DNA of 64,000 bases from Sphingopyxis sp. 113P3 (GTDB lineage: Bacteria; Pseudomonadota; Alphaproteobacteria; Sphingomonadales; Sphingomonadaceae), in contig NZ_CP009452.1 in NCBI RefSeq assembly GCF_001278035.1, forward strand, positions 62,001 to 126,000, written 5' to 3'. The translations under genes were made by a program, and so were the position numbers. Each line of letters starts with the position of its first letter. Within the stretch, counting starts at the first letter, position 1. The notes beneath the pieces are model-generated. The model saw only the letters and a list, made by a program, of their open reading frames with translations. It was not told the origin of the DNA and made no database searches. Below, piece by piece: positions 61,121 to 64,000 of this stretch.

Positions 61121-62620
61121 GTGCGTTATGTATATGGCATCACTTCGGCGCTGCTCGTGGGCGGGACGGCGCTGGCGCTTGTCACCCAGTCGCCGGTCGG
61201 GGCGCAGGTAGCGCAGAACGAAAAAAGCGAAATCGCCAGGGCCGTCCCGCGCTCGGGAGCACCCGAAAGCTTTGCCGACCTCGTCGAACAGCTCCAGCCC
61301 GCGGTGGTCAATATCTCGACCAAGCAGGAGGTCACGCTGGGCGTGCGGCTCAACCCCTTCGCGGGGACGCGGGAGCCGATCACCCAGGAGCAGCAGGGCG
61401 GCGGATCGGGCTTCCTGATATCGTCCGATGGCTACATCGTCACCAACAATCATGTCGTCACTGGCGGCCCGCGCGGCGAGCAGGTGAACGAGGTCACCGT
61501 GACGATGACCAACCAGAAAGAATATCGCGCAAAGATCGTGGGCCGTGATGCGACGTCGGATCTTGCGCTCCTGAAGATCGACGCGACGGGCCTGCCCTTC
61601 GTACGCTTTGGCGAGAGCAGCAAGGCGCGCGTGGGTGACTGGGTTGTCGCGATCGGCAACCCGCTTGGCCTCGGCTCGACCGTCACCGCGGGGATCATTT
61701 CGGCGGTGCAGCGCAATATCGGCAGTGGCGGCCCCTATGATCGCTACATCCAGACCGATACCGCGATCAACCGCGGCAACTCGGGCGGCCCGCTGTTCGA
61801 CCTGCAGGGCAATGTCGTCGGCATCAACAATATGCTGATCTCGCCTGTCGGCGCGAATATCGGCGTCAATTTCGCGATCCCCGCCGACGCAGCAGCGCCG
61901 GTGATCGCCGCGCTCAAGGCGGGCGAAAAGCCGCAGCGCGGTTACCTCGGCATCGGTATTGCACCGGTGGGCGAAGACTTCGCCGCCGCACTCGGCCTGC
62001 CCAAGGACCGCGGCGAGATCATCCAGCGAATCGAAGACGGCGGCCCGGCAGCAAAGGCCGGACTGAAGCGCGGCGACGTGGTCACGAAGGTCGATGGCAA
62101 GGACGTCACGCCGCAGCAGACGTTGTCCTATCTGATCGCCAATGTGAAACCTGGCACCCGCATTCCGCTCGAGATCATTCGCGACGGAAAGCCGATGACG
62201 ATCAATGCCGTGGTCGGCACCCGCCCGCCCGAGGAGGAGCTGACGGGCAGCAACTTCGACCCCGAAGAAGAGCAGACGATGCCCGACGATCCGAAGGGAA
62301 GTGCCGACCAGGCGATCCAGGATAGGCTCGGCATGGCAGTCCAGCCGCTGACCCCCGCGATCGCGGGCAGCATCGGTGTCGAGCGCAACACCAAGGGTCT
62401 CGTCATCGCAGCTGTCGGCAGCAGCAGCGATGCCGGCCGAAAGGGCCTGCGCCGCGGTGACGTGATCCTCAGCGCCAACCGTGTGCCCGTAACGACGAGC
62501 GAGGCACTGGCAAAGGCGATAGCGGATGCGAAAAAGGCGGGCCGTACGGCGGTTCTGCTCGAAATTCTGCGCCGCGGCCAGCCACCGGCCTTCATCCCGG
62601 TCCGCATCGACGGAAAATAG
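61121..62620 (+). CDS. degP: Do family periplasmic serine protease DegP/HtrA
   Basis: GTG 61121 follows GAAGAGGA at a proper distance and gives 499 residues with a signal peptide (ending at VGAQ, about residue 28). The trypsin-like domain has the triad His111 (TNNHVV), Asp147 (TSDLALL) and Ser221 (GNSGGPLF). Two PDZ domains follow (about 275-360 with RGYLGIGI, and about 405-490). It degrades and refolds misfolded envelope proteins in the periplasm. Linkage to hflKC suggests an envelope quality-control unit. A strong terminator follows. Confidence 0.95.
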   Translation: MRYVYGITSALLVGGTALALVTQSPVGAQVAQNEKSEIARAVPRSGAPESFADLVEQLQPAVVNISTKQEVTLGVRLNPFAGTREPITQEQQGGGSGFLISSDGYIVTNNHVVTGGPRGEQVNEVTVTMTNQKEYRAKIVGRDATSDLALLKIDATGLPFVRFGESSKARVGDWVVAIGNPLGLGSTVTAGIISAVQRNIGSGGPYDRYIQTDTAINRGNSGGPLFDLQGNVVGINNMLISPVGANIGVNFAIPADAAAPVIAALKAGEKPQRGYLGIGIAPVGEDFAAALGLPKDRGEIIQRIEDGGPAAKAGLKRGDVVTKVDGKDVTPQQTLSYLIANVKPGTRIPLEIIRDGKPMTINAVVGTRPPEEELTGSNFDPEEEQTMPDDPKGSADQAIQDRLGMAVQPLTPAIAGSIGVERNTKGLVIAAVGSSSDAGRKGLRRGDVILSANRVPVTTSEALAKAIADAKKAGRTAVLLEILRRGQPPAFIPVRIDGK

Positions 62621-62643
62621 ACCGCGCGTGGAGAGATTTCGCC

Positions 62644-62677
62644 AAGGGCGCCCGATCTTCGGACCGGGCGCCCTTTT
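62644..62677 (+). terminator. Rho-independent terminator after degP
   Basis: AAGGGCGCCCG (62644-62654) and CGGGCGCCCTT (62665-62675) form a perfect 11-bp stem with a 10-nt loop, running into TTTT (62674-62677). The stem is 24 bp after the degP stop. The plus-strand T-run fits degP; the same stem could also serve the minus strand, where AA residues precede it. Confidence 0.85.
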
Positions 62678-62716
62678 CGCTTTGCGCAAACCATGGTTGT
62701 TCTTCCTCATTTCCTC

Positions 62717-63030
62717 TCATGACGTCCGCGACTGGTGAACTCCGAGGGGTTCATCGCCTGGAGCAAGGAGCTGCGGGCCGGGGATTGATCTCACCCGGCC
62801 CCTGGATGGCAATGCCGTGCATGCCGGTAATGCCGTAAGGGTTGCGCTCGAGGCGAAGGAGGGGCAGGGGCGCCGCCTTTGCACCATCAGGTTGGCGAAC
62901 GGCGGCACTGATCAAGGCGTCCCTGGCCCCTTGCGGTGAGCGCTTTCGTGGCCATGTCCGAGATGTCGAGGGGAACAAGCTCGACGCCCTCGTCATGGGG
63001 TAGCCGAGCGCGGGCTGCGTCCGGCCGCGG
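62717..63030 (-). pseudogene. Possible degenerate gene remnant between degP terminator and the P450 gene
   Basis: This 370-bp stretch has no clean gene. On the minus strand two frames in turn look coding by their high GC third positions. The first (about 63030-62935) reads through HDEGVELVPLDISDMATKA. The second (about 62930-62751) reads LLRLERNPYGITGMHGIA and ends in TGA at 62751. A single frameshift near 62930 would join them. I recognise neither half. It could equally be a chance pattern of GC-rich DNA. No promoter or ribosome-binding site is visible. Confidence 0.25.
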
Positions 63031-63049
63031 TTCGATAACGGCCGGCCGC

Positions 63050-64000
63050 CTAAGCGGCCTCGAACCGAATCGGCAGCCGTTTCAGCCCACCCACGAATAC
63101 CGATTCAACCCGGGCGGGCTCACCGGCGAGCTCAACCGACTTCAGTCTCGGCAGCAATTCCTCCATCAATATCCGCATTTCCATTCGCGCGAGATGCTGG
63201 CCGAGGCACACATGGGCCCCGAAGCCGAAGGCAATCTGCTGATTCCTTGCGCGGTCGGGATCGAAGGTGAAGGGGTCGGCGAACACCGCCTCGTCGCGGT
63301 TTGCCGAGACATAGTTCAGCATCAACCAGTCGCCTTGGCGGATCGTCTGCCCGCCGATCTCCACATCTTCCTTGGCGCTACGCATGAAATGCTGCACCGG
63401 AGTCGACCAGCGGATTGCCTCTTCGATCAACCCCCCCTTGTCGCTCGCCGCATCGCGGAAGCGCGCGAAGAGCGCCGGGCACTTTGCAAGCTCCATCATC
63501 GCCCCTGCGGTCGATGCGCTCGTTGTATCGTGCCCTGCGGTCGCGACAATCATATAATAGCCCGCAAGCTCGCGGTCGGGGATCTGACCGCCATCGATCG
63601 TCGCATTGGCAATCACCGTCGCAATATCCTCGCGCGGGTTGGCGCGGCGGTCGGCGGTGAGGTTGCGGAAATAATTTTCGAAATCCGCGATCACATAATG
63701 AAGCATCGCGATCACCTGTTCGGTGCTCTTGACCGCCTCGCGCCCGCGATTGAGCTCAGGGTCGGTCGAGCCGAAAAGCTGCTGCGTCAGCATCAGCATC
63801 CGAGGCTCGTCCTCAGGCGGCACCCCCAGAATGTCCATGATCACGCGCAGCGGATAATGCGCTGCGACATCGCGCGCGAAATCGCACGTGTCGCCGAGCG
63901 AGAGCATATGATCGACTGTCTCGCGCGCGATCTCGCGGATCCGCTCTTCCACGATCCGCAGATTCTTGGGCATGAACCAACCTTGCGTCAGGAGGCGGTA
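63050..64000 (-). CDS. Cytochrome P450, N-terminus cut by window edge
   Basis: The frame continues past the first internal Met to the right edge (YRLLTQGWF before MPKNL, as in CYP enzymes), so the gene is partial, with about 316 residues present. The I-helix AGHDTTS, the ExxR of EEAIRW, the PERF-like FDPDRARNQQ and the haem loop FGFGAHVCLGQHLARME with the Cys ligand are all present. It is a soluble bacterial class I P450 that should use ferredoxin. The sequence style recalls CYP108/CYP111-like terpene or steroid hydroxylases, but substrate cannot be named. No ferredoxin gene is within the window. Confidence 0.93.
   Translation of the reverse strand, partial: YRLLTQGWFMPKNLRIVEERIREIARETVDHMLSLGDTCDFARDVAAHYPLRVIMDILGVPPEDEPRMLMLTQQLFGSTDPELNRGREAVKSTEQVIAMLHYVIADFENYFRNLTADRRANPREDIATVIANATIDGGQIPDRELAGYYMIVATAGHDTTSASTAGAMMELAKCPALFARFRDAASDKGGLIEEAIRWSTPVQHFMRSAKEDVEIGGQTIRQGDWLMLNYVSANRDEAVFADPFTFDPDRARNQQIAFGFGAHVCLGQHLARMEMRILMEELLPRLKSVELAGEPARVESVFVGGLKRLPIRFEAA

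Noticed and set aside
62717..62996. Two short minus-strand ORFs (63 and 81 codons)
   Set aside because: Neither has a ribosome-binding site or a recognisable domain. They are kept only as part of a low-confidence remnant.
1..64000. CRISPR array, tRNA, rRNA, insertion sequence or prophage
   Set aside because: I saw no regular repeat-spacer pattern, no cloverleaf or rRNA-like stretch and no transposase or integrase gene. Absence was judged by reading, not by a search tool.

Overview
This is a GC-rich, gene-dense window with no rRNA, tRNA, CRISPR array or insertion sequence that I could see. It looks like a chromosome segment of a sphingomonad (Alphaproteobacteria, Sphingomonadales; Sphingopyxis or Sphingomonas-like). 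The reasons are three large TonB-dependent receptors (TBDRs) each tied to a catabolic locus, a 180-kDa-class NAD-glutamate dehydrogenase, a flavin halogenase inside a sugar operon, and the gene style generally. Genus assignment is an inference; no marker gene is present.

Layout. (1) 1-12084, minus strand: an alginate utilisation locus with PL6 and PL17 alginate lyases, an MFS uronate transporter, an SDR (probable DEH reductase), an SGNH acetylesterase, a TBDR, a FadR-type GntR regulator, a hydratase-like protein and KDG kinase (cut by the left edge). Together they cover cleavage, uptake, reduction and phosphorylation. (2) 12325-24361: a locus for a still unknown carboxylic ester or acid, with TBDR, two paralogous type-B carboxylesterases, acyl-CoA ligase, TetR regulator, SDR, an MHS-family transporter with a large inserted loop and a Tat-exported M28-like protein that seems to have lost metal ligands. 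Three near-identical palindromes tie these units into one probable TetR regulon. (3) 24397-31335: a TetR regulator and an RND efflux operon (adaptor, pump, outer-membrane factor). Its long leader holds a short Arg-rich ORF with a strong ribosome-binding site followed by a terminator-like hairpin, a candidate attenuator. (4) 31332-44155: a maltodextrin/starch locus with MFS sugar transporter, LacI regulator, TBDR, flavin-dependent halogenase, GH13 amylase, GH13 alpha-glucosidase and GH97 alpha-glucosidase. The last five genes run in one direction, and the four enzyme genes overlap stop-to-start. (5) 44251-64000: mostly housekeeping genes, namely a PAS-like protein, NAD-GDH, an ATP-grasp protein, a ribbon-helix-helix protein, PhaB, a DUF1963-like membrane protein, ferrochelatase coupled to an orphan molybdenum hydroxylase large subunit, a CoA-binding protein, Mrp/ApbC, HflK, HflC, DegP and a cytochrome P450 cut by the right edge.

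The most interesting signals are regulatory: the leader ORF plus hairpin before the RND pump, the three-site TetR palindrome set, and a GntR-type box between the -35 and -10 of two alginate promoters. Among proteins, the halogenase with intact catalytic residues inside a starch operon, the degenerate M28-like protein and the orphan molybdenum subunit deserve attention. All family calls were made by reading motifs; no database search was run.
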